DNA from: an uncultured Opitutaceae bacterium | GTDB lineage: Bacteria > Verrucomicrobiota > Verrucomicrobiia > Opitutales > Opitutaceae | DNA length: 5,862 bases | Direction: 5' to 3' | NCBI GenBank assembly: GCA_937128785.1 | Contig: CAKZMS010000249.1 | Coordinates: 1 to 5,862, forward strand | Part shown: positions 5,670 through 5,862 of the stretch, piece after piece | Numbering within the stretch: position 1 is the stretch's first letter | How the letters are laid out: every line of letters starts with the position of its first letter | Program-made: the position numbers and the translations under genes | The notes under the pieces: model-generated | Database searches by the model: none | The model's input: only the letters and a program-made list of their open reading frames with translations | What the model was told of the DNA's origin: nothing

Positions 5670-5785
5670 GGGGTGCCAGATGGATTTACGATTTCGGAAT
5701 GACGATTGCGGATTTGCCGAGTGGCAGGCGGGAGTAGGAACGCGAGGGGAAGCGAGCTGGCATACGCTGACTTAATTTGGGGGAC

Positions 5786-5862
5786 TCACGTCGCTTTGGT
5801 GAACGCATTGGCCAGTCCGCCATTGAGGGAAAACGGGAGGAAATCAGGGTGATCCCTTCCCC
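5786..5862 (-). CDS. Possible 3' end of a minus-strand gene (tentative)
   Basis: On the minus strand one frame is open from the window edge to a TGA at 5788-5786 and gives 24 residues, ending NGGLANAFTKAT. It lies outside the repeat mosaic and would converge on the tRNA. Plus-strand and other minus-strand frames are also open here, so this is weak. No family is recognised. Confidence 0.22.
   Translation of the reverse strand, partial: GRDHPDFLPFSLNGGLANAFTKAT
5835..5861. repeat. Hairpin at the window edge
   Basis: GGGAGG (5835-5840) pairs with the CTTCCC at 5856-5861 (one G-U). After an AA/CC internal loop, ATCA (5843-5846) pairs with TGAT (5850-5853) around GGG. No T-run is visible before the window ends. 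It may be chance or part of a coding region. Confidence 0.3.

Larger units (their letters stand above)
5581..5679 (+). pseudogene. Interrupted second copy of the tRNA-Glu 3' end
   Basis: Three exact blocks of the tRNA 3' end recur in order: TCGATTCC (5581-5588 = 5401-5408), ATTCCCCGTC (5620-5629 = 5404-5413) and GGGGTGCCAG (5670-5679 = 5414-5423). The first gap (5589-5619) holds palindromic sequence and is flanked by a repeated ATTCC; the second (5630-5669) holds palindromic element 3. Upstream, 5535-5550 loosely resembles the tRNA at 5364-5379 with small gaps, so a whole decayed copy is possible but not shown. It cannot fold as a working tRNA. Confidence 0.5.
5401..5755. repeat. Imperfect tandem duplication of the tRNA 3' end plus flank
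   Basis: Unit 1 (5401-5494) and unit 2 (5581-5755) share collinear blocks: the tRNA tail; GCCAGATG (5449-5456 and 5675-5682); ATGACG followed by TGCG and ATT (from 5454 and from 5699); and GCGAGGGGAAGCGA (5481-5494 and 5742-5755). The differences are mostly indels made of hairpin-forming sequence, including TGCC-gagt-GGCA near 5715-5726 in unit 2. This suggests duplication followed by repeated gain or loss of small palindromes. Confidence 0.5.

Noticed and set aside
5414..5679. Integrative element bounded by att repeats (GGGGTGCCAG at both ends)
   Set aside because: The direct repeat is real, but only about 246 bp lies between the copies and no integrase is present, so this is not an integrated element within the window. 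An old attachment-site remnant remains possible.
5401..5755. CRISPR array
   Set aside because: The repeats are few, differ in length, are inverted relative to each other and lack regular spacers.

Overview
This GC-rich window holds three full-length genes and one tRNA gene, and ends in a gene-poor stretch packed with repeats. A Sec-exported sulfatase with C-terminal HEAT-like repeats, a twin-arginine-exported sugar isomerase/epimerase-type TIM barrel, an FusA2-type EF-G paralogue and weak Shine-Dalgarno use together suggest a Verrucomicrobiota (Opitutales-like) or related PVC-group bacterium. This assignment is inferred from gene content only; there is no rRNA or other marker gene here.

Layout: positions 1-76 are too short to assign, but one frame could be the 3' end of a convergent plus-strand gene. 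Positions 77-2883 hold a two-gene minus-strand operon, the sulfatase followed by the TIM-barrel protein, overlapping by 4 bp (ATGA). Positions 2884-3203 are a divergent intergenic region with a 12-bp perfect palindrome near the sulfatase start, a possible extended -10 element and a structured GC-rich leader before the plus-strand gene. Positions 3204-5279 encode an EF-G-like protein that keeps domains II-V but has altered GTPase motifs. A strong hairpin (5308-5339) and a tRNA-Glu(CUC) gene with encoded CCA (5348-5422) follow.

Positions 5423-5862 contain no confident gene. They hold three hairpins of shared architecture (outer stem, symmetric 3x3 internal loop, inner stem), further small palindromes, an inverted 21-nt near-copy of part of the tRNA, and a collinear but interrupted second copy of the tRNA 3' end with its downstream flank. 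The simplest reading is a partial duplication of tRNA-Glu plus flank, later broken up by short palindromic elements. The last ~75 bases could be the 3' end of a minus-strand gene.

Function: the sulfatase and TIM-barrel protein probably act together outside the cytoplasm on sulfated glycans or their sugars. The EF-G-like gene and tRNA-Glu are both translation-related and lie close enough to be co-transcribed if the hairpin between them is leaky.
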